Shown in pieces: positions 23,681 to 33,987 of a DNA stretch of 64,000 nucleotides. The translations under genes and the position numbers were made by a program. Under the pieces are notes generated by a model. The model saw only the letters and a list, made by a program, of their open reading frames with translations. It made no database searches and was not told where the DNA came from. The first letter of the stretch is position 1. Every line of letters starts with the position of its first letter. The DNA comes from Homarus americanus (taxonomy: Eukaryota; Arthropoda; Malacostraca; Decapoda; Nephropidae). Location of the stretch: the NCBI RefSeq assembly GCF_018991925.1, contig NW_024735518.1, positions 186,001-250,000 on the forward strand, given 5' to 3'.

Positions 23681-24625
23681 CGTTTTATTGAAAGAGCATG
23701 GTAGCCAAGAAGATGAAAATATACAGTTACATAATTGGGGAATGGATCACTTGATTGACAAATAATATATAAGTAACATAAGTGGAACAAATATGACAAA
23801 GGGGAAAGGTCATACAACAAAGAATTTCAACGTAGTAACAGTGCAAAAAGGTAAGATTGGCTGGCGGTGAACACACTGGTTGATTACGTGTTGTTGATAA
23901 TGTTTACAATGGTTGGGACTGGGCTGTTCTTTTAGCGATCCGTACGTGCTCGTATAGGCTGGATGCGGTTGTAGTGTTGAACAGCAATTCACGGACGAGA
24001 ATCTAAGGTAGAAGCAGAAGACGGTGCTGAGGATGGTTCTCACCAAAATTTCCAGATGAGGTCGTGGTGATGGTCAGTGAGAGCCGAGAGGATCGGTGTG
24101 TTGAGCGCTTCTTGATATGTGGAGTAGGAAGGGGAAAGAATAATCTTGCATGCTCTCTTCTGCACTTTATCTGGGTTCTTTCCGTTGTGTGGCATTTAGG
24201 GAGAAAGACCAGGCAGGGGAAGCACAGGTGAGGTTGGGAAGTATGAGTGTTGAGTAAGCAAGGAGGAGCTCAGGCGCAGGAACTCCGAGGGACTTGAGTC
24301 GGCGGATGAGGTGGAGACGGAAACTGGAGGATTTGCCAATTGTACTGACGTACTCTTTCTAATTTAGTTTGTTATCTATAGCGACGCTGAGGAGCTTGAT
24401 GGAATCCACAACCTGGAGTGTGTTGGGACCTAAAGTAATGGAAGGAGGTGGGACAAGGTCAGAGGAGAGGTTGATGTTCATAACCATAGTCTTGGTATGG
24501 TTGATAGTGACCTAGTTGTTGGTGGCCCAATTTTAGAGACTGTTCAATATATTCTGGAAGGTGGTGTACAGTAGTTGGGAGCAGAGTTGCTCACACTGAA
24601 CTCAACGGCGGAATCGTCGACATAT
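23681..24625 (-). pseudogene. 5'-truncated LINE (RT motif C to C-terminus, TTA tail)
   Basis: On the minus strand this begins at the RT catalytic motif YVDDSAVEFSVS (24600), the FADD/YADD position with Val for Ala. It then passes through pieces in different frames: NWATNNQ, TKTMVMNINL, then HLIRRLKSLGVPAPELLLAY, then ACKIILSPSYSTYQEALNTP and LSALTDHHHDLIWKFW, with RIQPIRARTDR near the end. This order is the thumb and C-terminus of a Jockey/CR1-type LINE. Many stops and frameshifts show it is old. The 3' end is the (ATT)n at 23608-23680. Its 5' side meets a Penelope-like fragment on the opposite strand. Confidence 0.75.
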
Positions 24626-24795
24626 TTCCTATGAGCAATGATGAACATTTTCTTCCATAGAAAAAACAGCTTGGTTCCCAGCATCCAGTTTAAAGTTGAA
24701 TGGGAAGTGAATGGTAAACTTTCCTTTCTTGGAATTTTAGCAAAGAGAGAGAACGGTAATTTTAACTTCACAGTGTAAAGAAAACCTACTCAATC
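24626..24795 (+). pseudogene. Penelope-like reverse transcriptase fragment
   Basis: The + strand encodes NSLVPSIQFKVEWEVNGKLS, FLGILAKRENGNFNFTV, a stop, and RKPTQS. The order 'FTVEWE-NGKLPFLD-RENG-F-VYRKPT' is characteristic of the C-terminal RT region of Penelope-like elements. Here the normally acidic residue of FLD is Gly and a stop replaces the Tyr before RKPT. Only about 55 codons remain, squeezed between an oppositely oriented LINE and AT-rich DNA. Confidence 0.75.
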
Positions 24796-25318
24796 AGGTA
24801 GTTATTAACCTTATTTCAGCAACTATTCAGAAAAAAGTAAAAAAAAAGTGTTGCTTCAGGCCTTTTATTAGGAGTGTTAAGGACATATAGCCCTCAACAG
24901 TTCGGATGAGGAAATAAATGTAGTAAAATCACAGCTGGTAAAGTTAGCACACCCCAGTGGGATTTGGACAAAGCTCTGACTGTCTGTCTGAGTTGGTTAA
25001 GAACAATAAATTAAAAATGCCTTACAGTATAATATATCCATTGTACCTTAAATGCTTCCTTGTGGTCATATTAACATTATTCCTATTTACCACAACAGTA
25101 ATTTCAATCATATTAGTAATTGCAACCATAAACTGAAATAATTCTACCACTGTCAGATTATAATTTCCCTAGATATATATATCATTTCTACGCCTCCTCA
25201 ACTGTATTGTAAAGTTCTGTATCAAAAGTCACACGAAAATAATCTGCTATTCTAAATTCCTCTTTTTCCTCACAATACAACACATCATTATCAGATTTGA
25301 AGTGGAAGCTAAGGATTA

Positions 25319-25437
25319 CGAGAGAGAGAGAGAGAGACGGAGAGTTGGAATGGAGTTTAACATAAAGGAAGACTAGGAAAACCGTAAATGAACGAACAGA
25401 AAAAATGAAAAACTTAAATGAAAATGTATAACTATGT

Positions 25438-25502
<65 letters not shown>
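25319..25502. repeat. Two (GA)n microsatellites
   Basis: A 19-bp GA tract (25319-25337) and a 62-bp tract (25440-25501) lie in purine-rich DNA. Confidence 0.95.
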
Positions 25503-25503
<1 letters not shown>

Positions 25504-25629
25504 CTCAAAATATACCCAAAAAAGATCACGGGGAGATGAAGTTAACTAATGAAGAGAGAACAATAAAATAACGATGGGAAACAGAAACAGCGAAGATAAA
25601 TTATTGGAAGTATACTGTACACGGTAGGC

Positions 25630-25669
25630 AGGTTAGGTTAGGTTAGGTTGGGTTAGGTTAGGTTAGGTT
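25630..25669. repeat. Interstitial (TTAGG)n run
   Basis: About seven GGTTA units with one GGTTG variant. This is the arthropod telomeric motif, but it is short and embedded in ordinary sequence. Confidence 0.9.
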
Positions 25670-25928
25670 TTGAAATGAAGGTTATAGAGAAAAATAAGGA
25701 AAGTGATTGACAAAGAGAATAAAAAGAATAAAGATAAGGGAATAAGTGGCCAGAGAGAGAAGAAGATGGGTGAGAGGAGAAACAGAGGAGGAGAGATGGG
25801 AGAGAGAGACGGAGGAGATGGAGAGGTGTGACTTGGAGGCTGACGGGGAGAAAGTTACTAAGTTTTTGGCCTCCTCGAAGAAGAAAAATCCCTAACTTTG
25901 AGCCCTTGCTGAAAGACAATTAGGACAC

Positions 25929-25929
<1 letters not shown>

Positions 25930-25998
<69 letters not shown>
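25930..25998. repeat. (GA)n microsatellite
   Basis: About 33 GA units. Confidence 0.96.
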
Positions 25999-25999
<1 letters not shown>

Positions 26000-27482
26000 G
26001 GACGCATATTAAATTATTAATGGTCTTATATTTTACCCTTTTTCTAATATATTAAGATGTAGTGTTGTATATTACCTCAAAGACAATTTTTTAACACCAA
26101 AGAGTTATGTTTAAAATATGCACACCGGCCCCCGATGTGCTTCAGTAATTGCAATGTGGTACTGGTCTAAGCCACATATGATGACACACAACACGATCCA
26201 ACTAAACCAAACTTAGTGATCTTATATACCTGGTGATTTAGTTTGGGTGGTTGGTTTCTGTTCTCAATCGTCGCAGCCCCATAAACTGTTGCCGTTTTGC
26301 TTTAAAACAAATACATCCTTGAGATCCTTCCAATATATAACGCGGTGTAAGTTGTGACCATCTCCTTTAACTTTAATTTTTGAGGAGGATTAATGAGGGA
26401 TGGAAAGTTAATCTGATTTTTTCTTCAGGTAAGTGAAAGTTAACAACTCCTCGAGGGACCGTAACACACTACAACACATCACACTTCAGGTTTGTCCAAG
26501 TCATTCTTATACAATATATCAGTCATCAGAGATTTTGTACTTGTTCGGGAGTCTTTGAAGATCGGGATTATCTTTGCTGTATAAAGTCTCTCGGCAAATT
26601 TTCTTGATCCAGTTATTTTTCTAAACATTGACTTGCGTATATCATTAACTCAATTAACATCCGGGGTTGGGCAGTTTCCTCCATTCTTATGCTCTTAAGT
26701 AACATCAAATTACTTTACGTCATTATTACACGATCCTTTAAGTCATTTCTCCATTCCAGCATCTTGCACCCTCTTACAACTGTCCAGTGTTTCTTGCGAT
26801 TACCAAAGATCGGGTACAGATTGGATCACAATATACAAAACTCATTTTTCATTACACTTTTCATAATACGGGATTGAATCTGGATCCAATCACCCCTTAG
26901 TGATCCTTTCCGGAACGAGGAGGACGTCTCTTAGTTATAGTCTACTTCATTGATGCGCTGGTAGTTATTTGAAGGAAGCACAATATTCCTACTTGAATGT
27001 CATGTTTTAGTTGTTTAGCCTCACATATCTCCGGAAATCGTCCTGGGTTCCCGGGTAAAGCATAACTGATATGGTAGCGTAACAAATTATTTAAACCCAT
27101 TCAGTAACATCAAGTAAAACTAATGGTAATATTTCTGTAATATCTTGAAATTACTAAATATTTTAAAAATTTCGTATAGCGAGGCCGCGACCCAAACCTC
27201 CACCATTGTATATTCACTATATTAGTAGGTAGTAGGCAGCTACCAAACAGGGAGGTACTACCGCCTGGGAAGATATTGGAAGCATAATGTGTTGTCTAAT
27301 GGTAGACCCTGCTGCCATATGGCATAAAAAAAATTGTGACCAAGTCCCAGGTTGCTGGTCTGTCTTTCTGCCACATTTATACACAATTGCAGGGTCTCCA
27401 TTGTCTCTCTTACTATTGACAACACAACAAATATAACCGTACTCACTCTTGATCTGTTCTATTCATTGTATTTTATTCTCCT

Positions 27483-28340
27483 ATGTCAGTTGATATTAAT
27501 AATGAAGCAGGGCCTTCTCGGATGGGTCCCACTGGTAGGGAAGGTCGTGGATCCCAGGGCCGACCTAATCATCATCAAACTACTGGGGCCTCAACTGACG
27601 CCACCTCGGTTGCCGGAGGATCGGCTTTTTTCACACTTAATTTTTCCAACATTCGCGGCCTTAGATCCAATTTCCCTTCTGTGGAACACCATCTATTAAC
27701 CTCTTCCCCCGACCTCTTACTACTATCCGAACTTCAACTGACCAAAGCAGCTTCAACCAAACATTTTCAAGTCTCCAACTACAACCTTTATACTGTACGT
27801 CTTTCCGTTCTAAGGGAGGTGTATGCGCCTACTGCAACACACGTACACCTATAGCTCGACTCACGGATCTTGAATCTTCCCTTTATGATGTCATCTGGCT
27901 CAAAATATCTTCACAAACTATGACTATTTTTCCTTGTTTCCTATACTGTTCTCCCAACTCTACCAATTATTTGGAACTCTTTGACTATCTCACTTCTTCC
28001 CACGAGTCGTTGCTATCCACACACCCCAACAACAAGATCCTCTACCTAGTATATTTCAATGTACGTCACAAAGAGTGGCTTGGCTCTGCAAGGGATGACC
28101 CAGGTGGAGCTGAGGCACTCTCTTTTTCCTTACTTAATGATTTGGAACAATGAATCAAACACCCTACACGCGTTCCTGATCGACACGATCAACTTGCTAA
28201 CATTCTTGATCTTTGTTTTACCTCCAACCCCTCACACTATTCATACTCAATCTGCCCCCTTGGGGTCTTCTGCTCACAATCTTATTTCCATTAAATCAAA
28301 CTGGGCACGACCACCTCCCCCCACCCCACTCTAAACGTCA
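27483..28340 (+). pseudogene. LINE-A endonuclease domain (APE type), broken
   Basis: An ATG at 27483 opens a Gly/Pro-rich leader of about 48 residues, then the endonuclease start FFTLNFSNIRGLRSNF and LLTSSPDLLLLSELQLT (the catalytic Glu position). A frameshift near 27800 moves the continuation to GGVCAYCN and VIWLKISS. Further shifts give FNVRHKEWL, ILDLCFTSNP and PLGSSAHNLISI. The last block corresponds to the catalytic SDH of APE-type LINE endonucleases, and here Asp has become Ala. The domain normally nicks the target DNA. The reading frame and at least one catalytic residue are lost. Confidence 0.8.
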
Positions 28341-30455
28341 ACTGTGGCACTATCGGAGGGCAAGCTGGCAATCCTTGCCAGAATTCTTCACCGACTTTCC
28401 TTGGGATGAATGTTGCTTTTCCACTCGGGACGCCTCGAGATGTGTTGACAGCATTGCTGGAGTTATACAGGGTGGTATGAGTGCTTTTATCCAATCTTCT
28501 ACCAAAACTTTCACTTTACAATCATGGTTTGATCTCTCCTGCAGTCTTGCATGCAGGGAGGGAGATAGGGCAAATCAAGCTATGAAACTATCTCCTTCTC
28601 CTCTTCCCCACTCCTCTTTCATCACTTCTAGGAATCGTTGTAAGGCTATTCTTCGTAGGACCAAGCGAAATTTTATAAAAAAGAAAGACCGCTGTCCTGA
28701 ATAATTCTTCCTCAAGTAAATCCTTCTGGCCCTTAACCAAAAACATCTGTAATAACTTCTGCACTCCTTCTTTTCCTCCTCTCTTCTGACCTGATAACTC
28801 TATAGCCAACTCTCCCCCTGATGAAGCCAATCACTTTGGCGCCTTATTCTCCTCTAACTCCACCTTAGACGATTCCAACTCTATCCCTCCTACTCCTGCT
28901 CCTCCTACTGAACCTATGCACTTTCCTATAATCTCCACTCGTAGGGTTGCTGGTGTGTTATCCAGGTTGGATGTGAGTAAGGCGCATGGACCAGACGGAA
29001 TACCCCCTCGTGTTCTGAGAGAGTGTATTGAAGCTCTGGCCCTGTGCTTGCTCGCCTCTGTCGCCTTTGCCTCAAAACCCAACCTTTTCCTTCTTCTTGG
29101 AAGCATGCCTCGGTTCAGCCCATCCCGAAGAAGGGTGACCATTCTAATCCCTCTAGCTATCGCCCCATTGCCCTAACTTCATCCCTCTCTAAGATTTTGG
29201 AAACTATCTTGAACTCCTATTTTCTCCGTCACCTTGAACGCCATTCTCTTTTGTCGGATCACCAGTATGGCTTTCGTCAGGCGAGATATACTGATGATTT
29301 GCGCTCCTATTGCACCCATCTTTGGTCACCCTCTCTTAGGGATTATGGGGAAACTTTCGTCGTGGCTCTCAACAGGGTATGGCACAAGTCTTTGCTTTCT
29401 AAACTTCCCTCTCATGGTTTCTCTCCCTCACTTTGTTCTCTAATCTCTAGCTTACTTGAGAACCGATCCATGGCAGTTGTTGCCGAGGGATCGATCTCTC
29501 GCTCTTTCTCTACCAATAGTGGTGTCCCTCAGGGTTCTGTTCTTTTACCTACTCTTTTCCTTTATTTTTATCAATGATTTACTTCACACTACATCTAATT
29601 CTATTAATTCTTGCTCTGATGATTCTGCTCTTCACTCTTCTTCACATTTTCCCCTTCCCCCTAACTCTCAAACTACTGTAGATCTGTTTCTAGGGCTGAT
29701 GTTATTACATCTATCAATGCGGATCTGTGCAGCATCTCCGAATGGGGAGGTAGAAACTTGGTTAAATTCAATAGTAATAAAACTCAGTATTTACCAATCA
29801 CACTTTCCAAATTAGATGATCTCCCACCAATCACATTTCAGGACGCAATCATTCTGCCAAATTCTAAAGTAGATTTGCTAGGCCTCACCATTTCCTCTAA
29901 TATGTCATGGAAGCTACACATCCTGATCATTGCTAAAGTTTCCTCCCGAAAGTTAGGAATGCTGCACATATGCCGGAGCTATTTCACTCCTGAGCAGTTG
30001 CTTTAAGTATAAAAGGGATTCATTCGTCCTATCTTGGAGTACTGCTCTCATAGATGGGGTGGCTCTTCTTCTGTCAACTGTTAGATAGGGTGGAATCAAA
30101 TGCATTTCGGCTTATTAACTCTCCTCCTTTAATTGACAATCTTTCTTCTTTTTCTCTTTTCCAAAATGCTGCTTCACTCTCTCTCTTTTACAGGTACTTT
30201 AACGGGCAATGTTCGGTGGATTTGGCATCCTGTGTACCGCCGACAAGGCCGTGGGCTCGTAACACACGTCCTGCCCGCGGTGCCCACCGTTTCCCTGTGG
30301 ATGTCGGTCACACTAGAATAACCCGTTATAATACATCCTTCTTTCCTCTTACAGACAAACTGTGGAATGCTCTGCCTTATTCTGTGCTTCCATACTCATA
30401 CAATCTGTCTCACCTTAAAGAGCTGGTTTTTCGGCATCTTCGTGGTGTAGATTAA
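28341..30455 (+). pseudogene. LINE-A reverse transcriptase and C-terminal domain, broken
   Basis: RT entry reads VLSRLDVSKAHGPDGIPPRV, then SSWKHASVQPIPKKGDHSN and YRPIALTSSLSKILETILN. Motif A is missing its core: VVAL is joined directly to NRVWHKSL, with the usual D-x-x-x-A-F-D lost by a small deletion. Motif B is SGVPQGSVLLP. Motif C appears as SCSDDSALHSS. Then come FNSNKTQYLPITL, LLGLTISSNMSWK and LGMLHICRSYFTPEQLL, and finally FPLTDKLWNALPYSVL and HLKELVFRHLRGVD ending at 30455. Stops at 28702, 29575 and 30004 also interrupt it. The last 330 bp recur at 54482-54900. Confidence 0.85.
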
Positions 30456-30569
30456 TATAACCTTTTCCTTTTCTATGTTTAATTTCTTTCTATCCTTATT
30501 TTCTCTGCCCCCTAGGCCCCGTTGTCGGCCGTTGACCTGTGCCCGGGTGGGCTAATCCTCGTAAAAAAT

Positions 30570-31384
30570 AATATATATATATATATATAACCCTACGATC
30601 ACTAGTCCAGATATTGTGTTGGAGCGAGACCAACACCACCCGCATTATGATCACTCTAATTGTATCAGCTCCCATTAAATCAATCCAACCCTACACAGAG
30701 GCCACTATTGTTACTGTTATTAGATCACATTCAGGATCATATACTCTCGTTCTATGTCTGGGGCTCAATTTCCATATGAACATTTGTTGGTGTGTGCAGT
30801 CACCACTGTTTATTCTTCGTTAGCCATACAGCCGCTCACTTAGTACGGATATTTAGTGTGACGTCTCTCCTCTTACTCAGTAGATATCAACTGACTATTA
30901 TTGACAGTTTGTGTGTACTTATTGATCCAGAATAATAGTTGTTTTTTTATAACAACAAAATTTACATTTATAATTCATAATTATATGTGTATAAAGTAAT
31001 GGAATTACTCTTGATAACTACCAGCCTGCGTGATTTTTGAACCTACACACCGCTGGAATTATTTCATTAAAAATATTTTTTATTACAAATGTAGTCATCA
31101 TAAGAATTATATCTTAGTCTACACCCATCACCAATATGTCATGTCTCGCCCTGTGTAGAGTAATACCAACACACTAACATCACACTAAACATTGTCGTGT
31201 CTAATTCATACATTAACCATTTGAATCCTGGCGGTTAGCTCATCGTCCTCTTAGGGTAATATATTATCTTCAAAAGATTAAACAATAATCTTCAAAGGGC
31301 TAAACAATAATCTTCAAAGGGTTAAACAATCCTTTTCAAAGGGTTAAACCATAGTTGTCACAGGGTTAAATCATAGTCCCCTAC
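30570..31384. other. Unassigned DNA with a 23-bp degenerate repeat
   Basis: A 14-bp TA tract follows LINE-A. From about 31266 to 31380 a 22-24-bp unit (AATCTTCAAAGGGTTAAACA type) repeats about five times with changes. No gene is seen. Confidence 0.6.
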
Positions 31385-32250
31385 GAAAGACCAATACGAA
31401 AAGTGGAGGCTCGTGGAAATGGAAGAGATATTCTAAAATGGATTAGGGTGTAGCTACAAGATAGGAAAAAGCGAGTAAGCATTAATTATTCTAAACCCGA
31501 TTGGAGTAACGTCACTAGTGGAGTACCCCAAGGCTCAGTACTTGGACCATTACTATTTATTATACACATAAACGACATAAATATAGGCATACACAGCAGC
31601 ATAAGTAAATGTCCTGACAACACTAAAATAGGGCGTGTAATTAAATCTGACGAGGAATCCGTAAAACTACAGGAAGATCTAAACAAATTATTCGAAGGGT
31701 CTTAATAAAAAGGCAGACGAAATTTAATGTGGACAAATGCAAAGTACTTAGTCGAGGAGATGTAAACAGAAAAACCAGATATCAGTTGAACAACGTTTTT
31801 ACAGAGAAATCCGACTGTGAGAAAGATTTAGGGGTAATGATAAGTGCAGTGGGAATCTTAAACCAAGACAACAATGTGTATTTGCTCGAAACAAGGCTAG
31901 CAAAGTACTTGGGTTCATACAAAGGAGTGTTAATTACAAGACTAGCGAGGTTATCGTACTACAGAATGGATATAGAATCCCTAGAAAGCATTCAGAGGAA
32001 CAAACTCGTAGCAATGGTTTTAAATTAGACAAGTTTAGATTTAGGCGCGAGATAGATAAACATTGGTTTGGAAATAGAGTAGTGGGTGAGTGGAACAAGT
32101 TATCGAACGTCATCATTAACTCGAACATGCTGGATAGCTTCATAAATAGGTTGGATGGATATATGAGTGATAGGGGGTTGGAAGTGAACAGGGTTGCCTA
32201 AAATGGGCCAATAGGCCCGCTGCAGGTTCCTCCATTCATGTGTTCTGCTG
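31385..32250 (+). pseudogene. CR1-like LINE fragment with two internal deletions
   Basis: Frames give WIRV and LQDRKKRVSI, then SNVTSGVPQGSVLGPLLFII (motif B). KCPDNTKIG follows where the family has KFADDTKIG, so both catalytic Asp residues of motif C are altered. Then come ESVKLQEDLNKLF and SDCEKDLGVMIS. Compared with the sister copy at 36982-37652, one block is missing after SVNYKTSEV and another after the KHSEEQ position. FKLDKFRFRREIDKHWFGNR follows at once. The 3' end has GGCCAATAGGCCCGCTGCAG and CCATTCATGTGTTCT, the family 3' terminus. Confidence 0.85.
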
Positions 32251-32825
32251 AGCAGGAAAAAACATAAATTACTACCACTACCCAATAACATTACCACAGG
32301 GAGGTTGGATTAAATTATGGGTGAATACCTTGACTTCCTTGGTACTGTGAATTATAGGAATGTATTGGAAAATAACTCATATAACTTCAGTCTCTCTCCG
32401 CAAGGCCTCTTTGCCACCTAGTTTATGGATCGAACTCTCCTCCACAGACTGACTATAGATCAAGGCTTGTTTATTAACTCCCCAAGACACAGGAAAGAAA
32501 AAATCAACTAAATTTTCTACCCTCAGTGGTTAGGTTAGGTTAGGTTAGGTTAGGTTAAGCTAGGTTGGGTGTAGATTCTTCAGTTGAACCATTGGCTTAC
32601 GAAGAGAATTGCCTTGAATTTGTGTTAAAATATAACACATGGTTTTATTTTAACACAAATAAAACCTACAAATAAAACCTCCGCCTACATATTGCTCTAC
32701 AAATAACGTGGGAGCCTTAACAGGGGTTAACTTCCAGAAGCAAACAAGCAACACAGTAAAGTCACAAGCTGGTAATAATATATTTTACAACAATATTTGA
32801 AATATATTAAAACCTACTTAACTTA
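32251..32825. other. Unassigned DNA with a (TTAGG)n run
   Basis: Contains GGTTA x6 at 32529-32556 followed by diverged units, and a small inverted pair around 32625-32660 (TGTGTTAAAATA with TATTTTAACACA). No gene is seen. Confidence 0.55.
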
Positions 32826-33122
32826 CCTGCTCAACACACCTGCTAAGCACAGCTAATACACCTGTTCAACACACTTAAACACATCTAATGAGCACACCTG
32901 CTAAGCACAACAAATGACACACATGTTCAACACACTTAGCGAACACACTTAATGAACACACTTGCTCAACACATATGCTTAACACACTTGCTCAATACAC
33001 CTAATCAACATACCTGCTGAGCCCAGTTAATAACACATCTATTCAATACCTAACACACCTGTTCAACATACCTGATGACCACACCTGTTGAGTACACCTT
33101 TTAAACACACCTACTCAACACA
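32826..33122. repeat. Degenerate ACACACCTGCTCAAC-type minisatellite
   Basis: Words such as CACACCTGCTAAGCAC, ACACCTGTTCAACA and CACTTGCTCAACAC repeat about every 15-30 bp for 300 bp. It ends directly before the pyrimidine tract of the candidate exon at 33251. Confidence 0.7.
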
Positions 33123-33250
33123 CTGCAATGTGTATTTATATCCTTTTATTACTCTATTTACTTATACATTTACTTTTATTTCTTCTTTGTTTATCTGTTT
33201 CTCTTCTTTATTCTTCAATTATGTTTTCTTATTCTTATTCTTTCTTTCAG

Positions 33251-33388
33251 GAGGTGAAGGAGGGAAGTGAGCGAGGAGGAGGTAGCCCTGTGATTGAGGA
33301 GCGTGGGGGCCTGCTTGTGGTCACTCCCCCCACCAGAGGGTGGGCCTGGGAGCCGATAGGAGGGAAGAACAAGGCGAGAGGGGAATAG
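33251..33388 (+). CDS. Candidate 3'-terminal coding exon of an unidentified host gene
   Basis: A very long pyrimidine-rich tract (about 33140-33250, dominated by TTATTC and TTTCTTC words) ends in TTTCTTTCAG, a strong 3' splice site. The following 138 bases are G+C-rich, unlike the surroundings. They are open in only one frame, to TAG at 33386. The peptide starts EVKEGSERGGGSPVIEER and ends TPPTRGWAWEPIGGKNKA-RGE. It is acidic/Gly-rich, then a Trp-containing Pro segment, then a basic end. The other two frames close within 20 bases, so the exon would be phase 0. No family is recognised. The compositional jump and splice signal favour a real exon, but there is no downstream poly-A evidence beyond AT-rich DNA. 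Confidence 0.42.
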   Translation, partial: EVKEGSERGGGSPVIEERGGLLVVTPPTRGWAWEPIGGKNKARGE

Positions 33389-33987
33389 GCCAATATGCAA
33401 TAACTTAGACACTAGGGGAAACAGGTAATAGTTATGTTGTTATTCATGGGGTCACTGTATACCACAAAGACACTTATGATGAATACTCTACTCCATACAC
33501 AGGGGGAGGAAATCGGGAACTATTCTTAACGGTTCTTAGTTTATTAACGGCGTTATTCAGAATGAACAATTACATTTTCAAAACAATAGCCTATTCTCCT
33601 AGCTAGTTTAACGGGATCACGTGAATCACAATCCTTTTTGTGAAACGAATAAAATCTTAAGTGCACTTACTAATTATTGTTACTTCGTTCGCCATCGACA
33701 ACACACCACAACCTGAACTGTCTTAAAAAGAAACGGTGAACGGTTAACAAATTTATTGACAAAGCTTAGCATACAGTTTGCATATTCTGAGTAATTCAGT
33801 CAGGTCTTGACACTGAGGGTGCTATCACTTCTCACTGCCACGCAGGACAAAGGTTCATACACAAAGAAATAGAACATATTCATTAACAGTATATATAGGT
33901 CAGAGTCATGTGGGTGATATCACTGTTCATTGCCATGCAGGACAGTGGTTCATATAGATTAGGAGTCATATTCTAATTGAGGACTAA
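33389..33987. other. AT-rich DNA downstream of the candidate exon
   Basis: This could be 3' UTR and intergenic DNA of the candidate exon's gene. The motif AATAAA occurs at 33648-33653. Two similar passages (33800-33850 and 33900-33960, around CACTGCCA/GCAGGACA and GGTTCATA) show an imperfect duplication of about 60 bp. Confidence 0.4.

Larger units (their letters stand above)
24796..27220. other. AT- and purine-rich DNA without recognisable genes
   Basis: Holds three GA tracts (listed separately), a TTAGG-type run (25630-25669) and otherwise AT-rich DNA. Open frames opposite the GA tracts are repeat artefacts. Confidence 0.5.
27221..30569 (+). mobile_element. LINE-A: nearly full-length, decayed non-LTR retrotransposon
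   Basis: The whole element is about 3.35 kb. A non-coding head (27221-27480) begins GTAGGTAGTAGGCAGCTACC. An endonuclease/RT coding region follows (27483-30455), and then a tail with AGGCCCCGTTG, GACCTGTGCCCGGGTGGGCT and GTAAAAAATA. The left edge is supported by matching left edges of short elements at 45393 and 41217. The right edge is supported by matching tails at 54900, 45910 and 40858. A later 14-bp TA tract follows. No separate ORF1 is recognised between head and endonuclease. LINEs of this kind copy themselves by target-primed reverse transcription in the nucleus. Confidence 0.85.

Noticed and set aside
24996..25010. Short CTGTCTGTCTG-like words as SINE tails
   Set aside because: Too short and common to support an element call without a conserved body.
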